From NCBI RefSeq assembly GCF_017307055.1, contig NZ_JAFLEQ010000017.1:238134-297231 (forward strand): DNA of 59,098 nt, in the 5' to 3' direction. Positions 27,696 through 35,858 of the stretch are shown piece after piece. Within the stretch, counting starts at the first letter, position 1. Each line of letters begins with the position of its first letter. The position numbers and the translations under genes are program-made. The notes under the pieces are model-generated. The model had not been told where the DNA came from. It did no database searches and was given only the letters and a program-made list of their open reading frames with translations. Source of the stretch: Corynebacterium mendelii. GTDB lineage: Bacteria; Actinomycetota; Actinomycetes; Mycobacteriales; Mycobacteriaceae.

Positions 27696-28673
27696 ATGTC
27701 CGACAACGATCACACACCACCCCGGGACACTGCCCCGCGGGCAACCGGTGACACCGGCGGGAAGCACCCTGCCGTTGATCCGGCCCCGCCCGGCGCCCAT
27801 GAACACCCCCTCAACGCCCACGAGATGGATCATCATGCCGCCGGAGGGAAGACGGTCCACCATGATTCACCGGCCGGGGCGGTGGTCGCGGCAGAACAGA
27901 TCACCACCTCCCATGCCGTGGAGGAAGAACCCGATATCCCCCCGGCGGTCATTGCCCGCGGCATCGCCGTCACAGGTGATGAAGGACCGGTCTACGGGCC
28001 ACTGGATGTGACCATCCCGGGCACCGGTCTGACGATTCTCACCGGCCGCGGCGGATCGGGCCGAACCGCCCTGGCATTGACGATCTCCGGGCGGATGCGG
28101 CCCAATACCGGGGAATTGACGGTGCTGGGCATGACCCGGCGCAGCCAGATCCGGCGGCGGGTCGCCATCGCCGGGGTCGATGACATTGACCTCATCGACC
28201 GGGATGTGCGGCTGCGCACCATTGTCACCGAGCACCGCGCCTGGGGCACCCCGTGGATCAAGTGGGTGAAAAAAGCCGACCAGGAATACTACGAGTCGCT
28301 GTGCGCCAAGGTCTACGGGCAGCGGGACCTGCCGCCCCTGGACGCCTATGTCTCCCAAATATCGGGCCTGGACAGGTATCTGATCCGTATCGCCCTGGCG
28401 CTGCGGCCGGCCGACGGCAACGAGATCGGCATGCTGGTGATGGATGATCTGGAGCAGGTCCACGAATTCACCGACCGGGTGATTTTGATGAATATCCTGG
28501 CCCGCCTGGCCGAAGAGATTCCGGTGGTGGTCAACGCGGTCAACCCGCTGCCGGAATTCCTCGTCCCCGACTACACGCTGATCGAACTGTTCACCGATGC
28601 CGGCCACCTGCTTCCCGCCAACCCCGGGGAGCACCCCGATCCGGCACTGCTGCCAAAGGAGCTTCACCTATGA
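27696..28673 (+). CDS. ABC-type ATPase subunit with degenerate Walker A
   Basis: A 325-residue ABC-like protein. The ~90-residue N-terminus is His/Pro/Asp-rich and probably disordered. The nucleotide-binding domain follows (VYGPLDVTIPGTGLTILTG). Its P-loop is GRGGSGRT, with Arg where the invariant Walker A Lys should be. The signature loop is also weak (QISGLDRYLIRIALAL in place of LSGGQ), while Walker B (GMLVMDDLEQV) is kept. It could therefore bind ATP without normal hydrolysis. AGGAAG lies 5 nt before the ATG at 27696; an ATG 3 nt earlier is possible. Its stop overlaps the YhgE/Pip start (ATGA), so it should be that protein's partner. Confidence 0.8.
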   Translation: MSDNDHTPPRDTAPRATGDTGGKHPAVDPAPPGAHEHPLNAHEMDHHAAGGKTVHHDSPAGAVVAAEQITTSHAVEEEPDIPPAVIARGIAVTGDEGPVYGPLDVTIPGTGLTILTGRGGSGRTALALTISGRMRPNTGELTVLGMTRRSQIRRRVAIAGVDDIDLIDRDVRLRTIVTEHRAWGTPWIKWVKKADQEYYESLCAKVYGQRDLPPLDAYVSQISGLDRYLIRIALALRPADGNEIGMLVMDDLEQVHEFTDRVILMNILARLAEEIPVVVNAVNPLPEFLVPDYTLIELFTDAGHLLPANPGEHPDPALLPKELHL

Positions 28674-30733
28674 TCGCCGGCCTGACGCTGGGCACGGAAC
28701 TGCGCCGGTTCCACCGCTCCACTTTGGGCAGAATCGCACTGATCGCGATCAGCCTGATTCCGCTGATGTATTCGGCGCTGTACCTGTGGGCTTTCTGGGA
28801 TCCTTTCGGCGAGGTCGACAAGCTTCCCATCGCCTTCGTCAACTCTGATAAGGGCGCCACCGTTGACGGCGCCCCCTTCAACGCCGGGGACGGCGTGGTG
28901 GACAAACTCAAACAGAACACCGAAGTCCACTTCGACTATGTCTCCAAGCAGGAGGCCCTCGACGGGGTCAAGGACGGCAAATACTATTTCGTCGTCGAAC
29001 TTCCCGAGGATTTCTCCGCGGCCGTGGTCTCCCCCACCACCGACAATCCGCACAAAGCGGTCATTGAAACCATCTACAACGACGCCAACGGCTACCTGTC
29101 AACCCTGATCGGGCAGAATGTGCTGCGCACCATGGTGCCGGTGATCTCCAACGAGATCGGCACCCAGGCCATCGACAAAGTTCTGGTGGGCATTGAATCG
29201 GCCGGGGACGGGCTGACCAAAGCCAGCGACGGGGCGGGCAAGCTGCACGACGGCTCGGTGCGGCTGCGTGACGGCCTGGTGGACGCCGATGCCGGGGCCG
29301 CCAGACTCTCCGACGGTTTAACCACCCTGGATGACAAAGTCGGGCAACTGCAGCAGGGGGCCGGCCAGCTGGCCGACGGCACCAGGCAGCTGGCCAGCAA
29401 AGTCGACGAAGCCACCGGCAAACTCACGCAGATGACCCACGGGGTCGATCAGCTGGCCGGCGGAATCAACCAGCTGGCTGATGGTGCCACCGCCATCAAC
29501 AACGGTGTGCAGCAACTGAAAAACCAAACCGACCAGGTCGGTGCGGCACAGGCCGGCGTCTCCGGTGATCTGCACCGCATCGCCGCCCAGCTGCGGACGC
29601 TGCCGGATCCGAACGCCCACCGGCTGGCCGACCAGATTGACCAGGCGGCCCGTACCGTCGACATGTCGGCGCTGGGACCCGATTCCCCGCTGACGGCGAA
29701 AATCCACGAACTGGCCGCAGGTACCGGACAGATGGCCTACCAGTTGGCCGACCCCCACGCCCCTTTCCGCTCCGGATTCGACCAGCTGCATGCCGGAACC
29801 GGACAGCTTCCCGGCCAGCTGGGACAGCTCACCGACGGGGTGAACAGACTCAATGACGGCGCCCACCAGTTGGCCGACGGCGCCAGCCGCCTGAAAACCG
29901 AGGGCACCCAGCCGCTGGCCGAAGGCGGGGCGAAACTGACCGTCGGCCTGGATGAGCTGCTCGACGGGTCGGTGAAACTGGAAGCCGGACTCGATGAATT
30001 GTCGACGAAACTGGCTGACGGGGCCGGCCAGACCCCGCAGTGGACCACCGCGCAGCGCGAACAGGTCGCTGAGGTTCTCGGCGGTCCGGTGCGCATGGTC
30101 AACACCAACGAAGCCGGCAACAACACCTTCGGCGCCGGTCTTGCCCCCTTCTTTTTCTCCCTGGCCATGTTCATCGGCGGGCTGATCATCTTCCTGCTGT
30201 TGCAGCCGCTGCAAAACCGGGCGGTGGCCAGCGGCGTCGCCCCGCTGCGGGCCGCACTCGACGGGTTTTTGCCCGGGGCGCTGATCGCCACCTTCCAGGC
30301 CACCGCCATTGTGGCCGTCACCTTGTGGGGAGTGGGCCTGCAAGCCAGCTACCCGGTGGCCCTGTGGGCTTTCTGTGTGCTGGTGTCGATCATGTTCACC
30401 GCCGTCAACCAGTTCCTCAACGTGCTGCTCGGCCCCGGCCCCGGCAAAGTCGCCGCCATGGCTTTGCTGATGCTGCAAATCCTGTCGTCGGGCGGGCTGT
30501 ACCCGACGGAAACCGAACCGAAAATTTTCACCTGGCTGCACCCGATCAACCCCATGACCTATTCCGTCGACGGGTTCCGCCAGCTGATCTACGGCAACCT
30601 GGACGAGCGGCTGCCCCAGTCGATTATCGCGGTGCTGATTGTCATCGCCCTGTCGATCTCCCTGACCGCCCTGGGTGCCTGGCGTGACCGCACCTGGACG
30701 ATGAAGCGGCTGCACCCGCCGATCAAACTGTGA
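28670..30733 (+). CDS. YhgE/Pip family membrane protein
   Basis: A 687-residue protein of the YhgE/phage-infection-protein family. One N-terminal helix (IALIAISLIPLMYSALYLWAFWDPF, typical of the family) precedes a large outer domain. Residues ~175-450 are a long helical stalk of recurring QLADG/RLSDG/LNDG elements. The C-terminal third has five or six ABC-2-like helices (FFFSLAMFIGGLIIFLLLQPL, ALIATFQATAIVAVTLWGVGL, VAAMALLMLQILSSGGLYP, WLHPINPMTYSVDGFRQLIYGNL). Coupled by a 4-nt overlap to the upstream ATPase. Relatives are the lactococcal phage receptor Pip and proteins linked to type VII secretion; transport of an envelope molecule is likely, cargo unknown. Confidence 0.88.
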   Translation: MIAGLTLGTELRRFHRSTLGRIALIAISLIPLMYSALYLWAFWDPFGEVDKLPIAFVNSDKGATVDGAPFNAGDGVVDKLKQNTEVHFDYVSKQEALDGVKDGKYYFVVELPEDFSAAVVSPTTDNPHKAVIETIYNDANGYLSTLIGQNVLRTMVPVISNEIGTQAIDKVLVGIESAGDGLTKASDGAGKLHDGSVRLRDGLVDADAGAARLSDGLTTLDDKVGQLQQGAGQLADGTRQLASKVDEATGKLTQMTHGVDQLAGGINQLADGATAINNGVQQLKNQTDQVGAAQAGVSGDLHRIAAQLRTLPDPNAHRLADQIDQAARTVDMSALGPDSPLTAKIHELAAGTGQMAYQLADPHAPFRSGFDQLHAGTGQLPGQLGQLTDGVNRLNDGAHQLADGASRLKTEGTQPLAEGGAKLTVGLDELLDGSVKLEAGLDELSTKLADGAGQTPQWTTAQREQVAEVLGGPVRMVNTNEAGNNTFGAGLAPFFFSLAMFIGGLIIFLLLQPLQNRAVASGVAPLRAALDGFLPGALIATFQATAIVAVTLWGVGLQASYPVALWAFCVLVSIMFTAVNQFLNVLLGPGPGKVAAMALLMLQILSSGGLYPTETEPKIFTWLHPINPMTYSVDGFRQLIYGNLDERLPQSIIAVLIVIALSISLTALGAWRDRTWTMKRLHPPIKL

Positions 30734-30795
30734 CAACACCCCTGCTGCACACACCGCCCGGCGATGAGGCATCCGGTTGTTGCTTTCCCGCACAC

Positions 30796-30821
30796 CACCA
30801 CCGCCCCGCCGGGCGGTGGTG
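30796..30821 (+). terminator. Probable terminator after YhgE/Pip
   Basis: CACCACCGCCC, loop CGCC, GGGCGGTGGTG: a perfect 11-bp stem 63 nt past the stop. No T-run follows, so it may be an actinobacterial T-less terminator. Confidence 0.6.
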
Positions 30822-30880
30822 TATCCACCCACGGGTCCCACCTGCTGCACCAACACCGCCTGCCGCCGGGGAACCATGAT

Positions 30881-30886
30881 TAGACT
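30881..30886 (+). promoter_or_regulatory. Leaderless -10 box of the GNAT gene
   Basis: TAGACT ends 8 nt before the GTG at 30895, so transcription would begin at or next to the start codon. No Shine-Dalgarno site is present, which fits. Confidence 0.5.
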
Positions 30887-30894
30887 CGGTAAGT

Positions 30895-31950
30895 GTGCCG
30901 ATCGTCAGTCTCGCCCCGCCAAGCATGGAAGATCTGTCGAGTCTCGCCTGTTTCACCGGCCCGGGCCATGATTTCAGCATCGGATTCAACCCGGGGGATG
31001 ATCCGCGGGAATTTCTGCGCGTCCTCGGCGAAGAAGCCACCGGCTTGAACCTGCGCCCGTCACGGGTCCGCGGGGAGCTGCTCATCGCCACCCGTGACGG
31101 TGCCGCTGCCGGGGCGGTCAGCATCCGCTACGCCTTGAACGGTTATCTCAGGCGCTACGGCGGGCATATCGGCTACGGGGTTCTGCCGCAGTTCCGGCGC
31201 CGCGGCATTGCCACCGTCCTGTGCCGGACGGCAGTCCAACGCCTCTACCAGGCCGGTGTTCCCGATGCCCTGGTGACCTGTGACAGTACCAACACCGCCA
31301 GCCGTGCCACCATCACCGCCTGCGGCGGCAAGCCGCTCGACAGGATCAGTGACCCGGTGCACAGGCGGGAGATTCTCCGCTTCCGGATACCGACCAGACC
31401 CAGTGCCACCATGCCGCGAGTCCCGCAGATTATCCTGCGGCCCCCGCACCGCCGCGATAAAACCGAGCTGACAGAGTTCATCCGCCACACCGGCAGCGGT
31501 GCCGGCACCGGCCTTCCCGACCCCACCAACGGTGAATTCACCGACTATCTCACCACCGTGGCCCGGCACACCGTCGGGATGGGACGCTCCGGCGGACAAC
31601 CGGAAGAAACCCTTGTGGCATGGGCCGGGGCACGCCTCTGCGCCCGGTTGTCCTGCCGCCCCGGCCCACCGGGCGACAAAGAATCCAGACCGGGCTTTAT
31701 CACCGTAACCACCACCGAAGATCTCCGCGGCCACGGCCACACCCGGGTCATTTTGCGGGAGACGCTGCTGCGCATGGGCCACTACGGCAGTGCCCGGGTG
31801 GCGATTGACTGCGCCGAAACAAACCGTCCGGGAAGACACACCATCGAAGCACTGGGCGGTGTGCTCCAGGGCCGGGCCACCGGCACCGGTGAGGCGAAAA
31901 ACTGCCGCTACATCATCGACAACACCGCCAATCTTGTTGTCACCGACTAA
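30895..31950 (+). CDS. Tandem GNAT-domain N-acetyltransferase
   Basis: A 351-residue protein with two GNAT folds. The first (about 20-165) has the acetyl-CoA loop motif GYGVLPQFRRRGIATVL and a following DALVTCDSTNTASRATI segment typical of the family. The second (about 175-345) is more diverged, with TTTEDLRGHGHTRVILRETL as its CoA loop. This layout is common in actinobacteria, where often only one domain is catalytic; here the first keeps the better motif. The start is GTG with a leaderless -10. Substrate unknown. It precedes tRNA-Gly by 79 nt. Confidence 0.82.
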   Translation: MPIVSLAPPSMEDLSSLACFTGPGHDFSIGFNPGDDPREFLRVLGEEATGLNLRPSRVRGELLIATRDGAAAGAVSIRYALNGYLRRYGGHIGYGVLPQFRRRGIATVLCRTAVQRLYQAGVPDALVTCDSTNTASRATITACGGKPLDRISDPVHRREILRFRIPTRPSATMPRVPQIILRPPHRRDKTELTEFIRHTGSGAGTGLPDPTNGEFTDYLTTVARHTVGMGRSGGQPEETLVAWAGARLCARLSCRPGPPGDKESRPGFITVTTTEDLRGHGHTRVILRETLLRMGHYGSARVAIDCAETNRPGRHTIEALGGVLQGRATGTGEAKNCRYIIDNTANLVVTD

Positions 31951-32029
31951 CGCCCTGGCCAGACGACGGTTTGAACCAGCCCCCGAAACCAGTGCTATAA
32001 TCACCGGGTACACCGCATTGCGGGCACAT

Positions 32030-32103
32030 GCCGATGTAGTTCAATGGCAGAACTCCTGCTTCCCAAGCAGGTAGCGCGGGTTCGATTCCCGTCATCGGCT
32101 CCA
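32030..32103 (+). tRNA. tRNA-Gly (anticodon CCC)
   Basis: A 74-nt cloverleaf with CCA encoded. The acceptor stem is GCCGATG/CATCGGC, the anticodon arm CCTGC-TTCCCAA-GCAGG gives anticodon CCC, the T-arm carries GGTTCGATTCC, and the discriminator is U as in glycine tRNAs. Confidence 0.97.
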
Positions 32104-32117
32104 CTCTTTTTGATTCA

Positions 32118-32153
32118 CCCCCGCTGACCAGCATTTTAGCAGGTCAGCGGGGG
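32118..32153 (+). terminator. Terminator of tRNA-Gly
   Basis: CCCCCGCTGACC and GGTCAGCGGGGG form a perfect 12-bp stem with a 12-nt loop, followed by TTTG, 15 nt past the CCA end. Confidence 0.85.
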
Positions 32154-32181
32154 TTTGTCATTCCTTCCCCGGGGGTGGGAA

Positions 32182-32241
32182 TGTGGGCGTTTGTGGGCGT
32201 TTGTGGGCGCTTGTGGGCAAAAATGTGGGCAAAATGTGGGC
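32182..32241. repeat. Six phased TGTGGGC direct repeats
   Basis: TGTGGGC starts at 32182, 32192, 32202, 32212, 32224 and 32235, spacings of 10, 10, 10, 12 and 11 bp, close to one helical turn. The last three units continue as TGTGGGCAAAA. This is the look of a cooperative protein-binding array, such as integrase arm-type sites or a partition or replication site, next to a tRNA gene. Confidence 0.85.
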
Positions 32242-33456
32242 AAAAACAACCCCTGAAACCGGCCCCGAAATAGCGACGGGGGCACCCGGCGGCGGGACAT
32301 ACACGGCGCACACACCCGGGAAAAGTGCGGCAAAAAGGAAAATAACCGGGGCGGCCTGCCGGGCGTGTACACACCACCCGGACCGTCGCCCCTCCGGCAG
32401 CGATTACCGCCGGGCCGCCGCACTGACCCCACCAATAATCACATCATCACTGCAAGGCATACCCATCAAGTCCGCCGGGGCGGGGGAGCTCCGACAACAA
32501 ACAGTGCCCGTGACCGGCCCAACCACCTGCCGCCCATGCCGCGCCAAGGCTCCCCTCGCCCACTCCCCCGCGGCATGCCCCAGCACCATCCCTGCCACCG
32601 CTGACCGGAGACAATGGCACCATCAGCGACCCGGCCGACCGGCGGACGAGAGGGAACGACAGGCTGCCCCGGGCGACGAAGACGCACCGGGATCCGCCGC
32701 ACACCTCCACCCGCACCAAAAACACCCCCCGTCCACCCCCACCTCCAATTCCCTCACTAAGGCCAGCCCGATCAGTCAACACAGTCTTTTTCCGGCCCCG
32801 TCACCCCATATGCGACCGCGGTAAAAAATAGCGGGCGACCTCATTGCGGCAGATAAAACATTTTCACGAGCAGATCAATGATCATTCATCCGGAACATTT
32901 CCGACCCGCCGAACCGCCGGCCCGGATGCCATTGGCCAGCCCGGCAAACACCGCACATCCCCCGGATTGCAGGTCCGTTGCTACCCGATCACGTCGGTCC
33001 GGATGTGCAGTCAACCGGCCAACTACCGACCAAGGATTTCAACTGCGGACGTCCGCCACTAAATAAGGGCTGCTAAACAGGCGTATTGCGCCACAGCCCG
33101 CCCCAGCCGCCCCCATGGGTGCGGCGCCCCCGAGGGTCCTGCCAGATAAAAATGACAGACCGTTCATTATTAGATTACAAAAAATGGGGGTTATCATGTT
33201 TGCTCTTTTGATCCAGAAAGTATCTTTTTTCCGGCGCTAAAAAAAGAACCAATTAAATGATCTTTATAACCTTTTTGGAAATTATCAGATAAAATACTCA
33301 TCGCAAATACTGACGTTCACGCTGGTCAACTATGCCTTTTCGCCGATTAGAAATAAGCTGCGAACACAGACCTGCAAAGGGACTACTTTTGTTCCGCTGA
33401 GCTTTTCAATTTCCCCCGCCCTCTGCACCCGCCCTTTTTTCAGTCGACTATTCCTC

Positions 33457-33462
33457 TAGAAT
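33457..33462 (+). promoter_or_regulatory. Leaderless -10 box of the XRE gene
   Basis: TAGAAT ends 7 nt before the ATG at 33470; TTTTTTCAGTCGACT upstream may include the -35. No ribosome site is seen, fitting a leaderless message. Confidence 0.55.
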
Positions 33463-33469
33463 ATGAGGC

Positions 33470-33799
33470 ATGGCTGGACATCCGAGACGCAAACCCGACA
33501 CTTACGGGCTGGAGATCGCCGCGCAGCTGCGCAGCGCTCTTGCCGCGCGCAATCTGCGTCAGCGCCGCATTGCTGAGCTGACGGCGATTTCAACGAGCCA
33601 GCTGAGCCAGTATTTCCGGGGAGAAAAATCGCCCACCGTCGATGAGTTCATCGAAATCTGCATGGCGATGGATATAGCTCCCCAGGATATTTTCGCGCGG
33701 GCGATCGACACGGTCGCCCAACGGCACAGCCAAATCCCCGGTGTGGACACCTACGGGATCAGCCCGCTGCGGCGAAGCCGCGGCACCATGAAGCAGTAA
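33470..33799 (+). CDS. XRE-family HTH regulator
   Basis: A 109-residue DNA-binding protein of the Cro/cI (XRE) type. Residues ~15-70 form the HTH domain: LEIAAQLRSALAARNLRQRRIAELTAISTSQLSQYFRGEKSPTVDEF, with the recognition helix around STSQLSQYFRG and the typical G-x-x-x-P-T turn. The Arg-rich C-terminus has no further domain. Its location beside an AT-rich island, tRNA-Gly and phased repeats suggests a leftover regulator of a mobile element, though such small XRE proteins also act as host regulators. Confidence 0.82.
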   Translation: MAGHPRRKPDTYGLEIAAQLRSALAARNLRQRRIAELTAISTSQLSQYFRGEKSPTVDEFIEICMAMDIAPQDIFARAIDTVAQRHSQIPGVDTYGISPLRRSRGTMKQ

Positions 33800-33811
33800 C
33801 CGAATCAGTCC

Positions 33812-33840
33812 AACCCCGGCACATCATATGTGCCGGGGTT
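33812..33840. terminator. Bidirectional terminator hairpin
   Basis: AACCCCGGCACA, loop TCATA, TGTGCCGGGGTT: a perfect 12-bp stem between the convergent XRE and VanW genes, with A and T at the stem base on both sides so it can serve either strand. Confidence 0.8.
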
Positions 33841-33922
33841 GTGCCGTATCTGCCGGGTTGGCCGAAAAACCACCACCGCGAGCCTGTGGGTGCGCGGGTG
33901 GTGGTTTTTGTCGCTGCACCGG

Positions 33923-35719
33923 CTAGTTGCCGGTCAGGACGTCAAGAACATCGGCCAGGCCGGGTTCGGTGTCATTGCCCGGGCGCTGGGGGCGATCATC
34001 GTCGTCCGGCCGGCGGTCGGGCTGCTGTTTTTCCACGCATCTGATCTCTGGGGACGGCGGGTAGACGGTGGTGACTTTTTCCCGCTTGATGACGGTGCCG
34101 GACAGGTTTTCAATCTTCCTGGTAAACGAGGTGGTGAATCCGTCGCGTCCGCGGCGCGGGGAACAATCCGGATCGTCGCTGGTGGTTGTCGGGGCTGTGA
34201 CTTTGTCGGTGATCTCACCGGGGTCGATGGTCACCTTAACTGTTTTCACGCCCTTGAAGGTCACCACCACCCGGGATCCGGTTGAGCGCGCCAGAATCAC
34301 CACCGGGGTGTCCCCGGAGTTGGTGAAAGCCAGATCCCCTCTGCCGGGGGCGACGGTGGCATCCAGTCCCGCTTCGTAGAGGTCGTTGTAGTGGGCGTGG
34401 GGGCTGCGGGTGAAATCGGTCATACCGGCCAGCAGGGCCGCTTTGTACATGGCGGTGGCGAAGGTGCCGTAGCCGGCATCATCGTCGGTGTCGGTGGTGG
34501 CGATGAATCCGGCTGACGGTCCCCGCGGCCCGACGGTGGCCGCCAGACTGAAACGTTCACCGGGGTTGACCACCGATCCGTCGACGATCTCGGCGATTTT
34601 CCTGGCATTGACACTGGAGGCATGGGTGCCGCCCTGTTCACTGGCCTGCCCCAGGGTGTCGTCGAAGCTGAGTTTCTCGGCGTCTTCGGTGGAAAACTCG
34701 GCGTCGGTTTCCTCGTAAACGGCGTCCCAGGTTTTCGGTTTTTTACCGAACAGCCGGTCGGGAAAGTCTGTGAGGGTTTTCTCCCAGTCGACGGTGCGGC
34801 CTTTCTGGGCGGGCACCACCGACGGGGTGCCGCCGACGAATTTCACTTTCGCATTCACCGGTTCCTGGGCGGTGCGGTCGAGGCCTTCCGCCAAAAGTTC
34901 GGTGACCAGCTCGTTGTTGATGGCGGGCACCAGGCGGTGCTGTTTCGGCTCGAAGACGACGATCTCCCCCATCCGGTCGGTGGGGATGAGTCCCTGCCCA
35001 CCTTTGCCCTGGGCCACCAGGTTCGCCGACACGGCGCTGCGCGCCCGGGACGCGGCTTCGTCCACTGCGTCCTGGGTGATGGCGGGATCGGTGACAACCG
35101 GTTCCACGGTCACCGGTCCAGGGGAAAGCCAGTCGGCGGTGATCGCGTAGTGCAGCTCGGCCGGGTCCACCCCGATGCCGGTCTGGGATTCGGTGATGCG
35201 GACTTCCCCGTTTTCAATGTCGACATAGCCGTCGACGGGCTGCCGGGACAGCTGTTTTTCCAGCTGCACCAGAGTAGCCTGGAGTTTCTCCTCGTCAACG
35301 TCACTGGCCACCGGCAGGTTGACGTGTCTGCTGCCGAAGAGTCCGGCCGCCAGGCTGAACGGGTTTCCCGACGATACTCCGGCACCTTTGACCGTTTCGA
35401 ACCAGTTGGCGGTCAGCCCGGCCTGCAGCGGGTCAACGGTGGCGGTCAGGGGTCCGGCATGCACCTCAAAAGGTTCAATGACCTGCTCGCCCAATTGTTC
35501 CTGCAGGGTGGTGCGGGCGTTGCCGGTGGTCATCCCGGAGATATCGACCCCGGCCACCGACACCCCGGTGGGCACCCGGCCGCGGGTGGCCAGATAGGTC
35601 GTCGACCACAGGGCGGCAAACGCCAGCAGAAAAAGCAGCAGGACAGCGGCCCACACCCGGGAGGTGATCGCTCCCCCCTGGCTGGGATGCGGCTGCTGGT
35701 TCGGTTCGTGTTCTGTCAC
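33923..35719 (-). CDS. VanW family protein
   Basis: A 598-residue membrane-anchored protein. One helix (VWAAVLLLFLLAFAALWSTTYL, ~22-43) leads to a long outer region. Two peptidoglycan-binding-like (PG_binding_4) segments begin with GVSVAGVDISGMTTGNARTTL. The VanW domain (about 375-505) shows NARKIAEIVDGSVVNPGERFSL, YGTFATAMYKAALLAGM and RSPHAHYNDLYEAGLDATV. After it is a G5-like stretch and a charged Asp/Arg/Pro tail. The start is GTG; TAGGCT lies 9 nt before it. VanW proteins are widespread in Gram-positives, act in the cell wall, and are not in themselves evidence of vancomycin resistance. Confidence 0.9.
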   Translation of the reverse strand: MTEHEPNQQPHPSQGGAITSRVWAAVLLLFLLAFAALWSTTYLATRGRVPTGVSVAGVDISGMTTGNARTTLQEQLGEQVIEPFEVHAGPLTATVDPLQAGLTANWFETVKGAGVSSGNPFSLAAGLFGSRHVNLPVASDVDEEKLQATLVQLEKQLSRQPVDGYVDIENGEVRITESQTGIGVDPAELHYAITADWLSPGPVTVEPVVTDPAITQDAVDEAASRARSAVSANLVAQGKGGQGLIPTDRMGEIVVFEPKQHRLVPAINNELVTELLAEGLDRTAQEPVNAKVKFVGGTPSVVPAQKGRTVDWEKTLTDFPDRLFGKKPKTWDAVYEETDAEFSTEDAEKLSFDDTLGQASEQGGTHASSVNARKIAEIVDGSVVNPGERFSLAATVGPRGPSAGFIATTDTDDDAGYGTFATAMYKAALLAGMTDFTRSPHAHYNDLYEAGLDATVAPGRGDLAFTNSGDTPVVILARSTGSRVVVTFKGVKTVKVTIDPGEITDKVTAPTTTSDDPDCSPRRGRDGFTTSFTRKIENLSGTVIKREKVTTVYPPSPEIRCVEKQQPDRRPDDDDRPQRPGNDTEPGLADVLDVLTGN

Positions 35720-35858
35720 AGTTTCTCAAGCCTATTGGACTCTCGCCCGGCGGCGGTGACATGGCCCCCCTCTTGTCCGGCCGGGGTGTGGTTGGTGGTT
35801 TTGTCGGGCTGTGGTGCTTTTTCCTGCTCCGCCGCCGACATGCTGGGGGATGGCATGG

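Larger units (their letters stand above)
32104..33469. other. Gene-poor island after tRNA-Gly
   Basis: About 1.37 kb without a convincing gene. It has a strong terminator, six phased TGTGGGC repeats (32182-32241), a GC-rich stretch to about 32820, then a stretch from about 33140 to 33400 that is strikingly AT-rich for this genome and leads into the XRE gene. Long frames across 32183-32824 have tRNA-shadow composition (Pro/Arg/His) and no domain. Together with the tRNA next door, this looks like the scar of an integrated element; no integrase or second copy of the tRNA 3' end is visible. Confidence 0.55.

Noticed and set aside
32161..32241. CRISPR-like array in the TGTGGGC repeats
   Set aside because: The repeats are only 7 bp with 3-5 bp spacers, far too short for a CRISPR array, and there are no cas genes in the window.
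32183..32824. A 213-codon plus-strand frame after tRNA-Gly
   Set aside because: It begins within the TGTGGGC repeats, has Pro/Arg/His/Thr-rich composition and no ribosome site or domain; I treat the region as non-coding.
33923..35719. Vancomycin resistance gene
   Set aside because: The VanW domain alone is common in susceptible Gram-positives; no vanHAX-type genes or two-component system are nearby.
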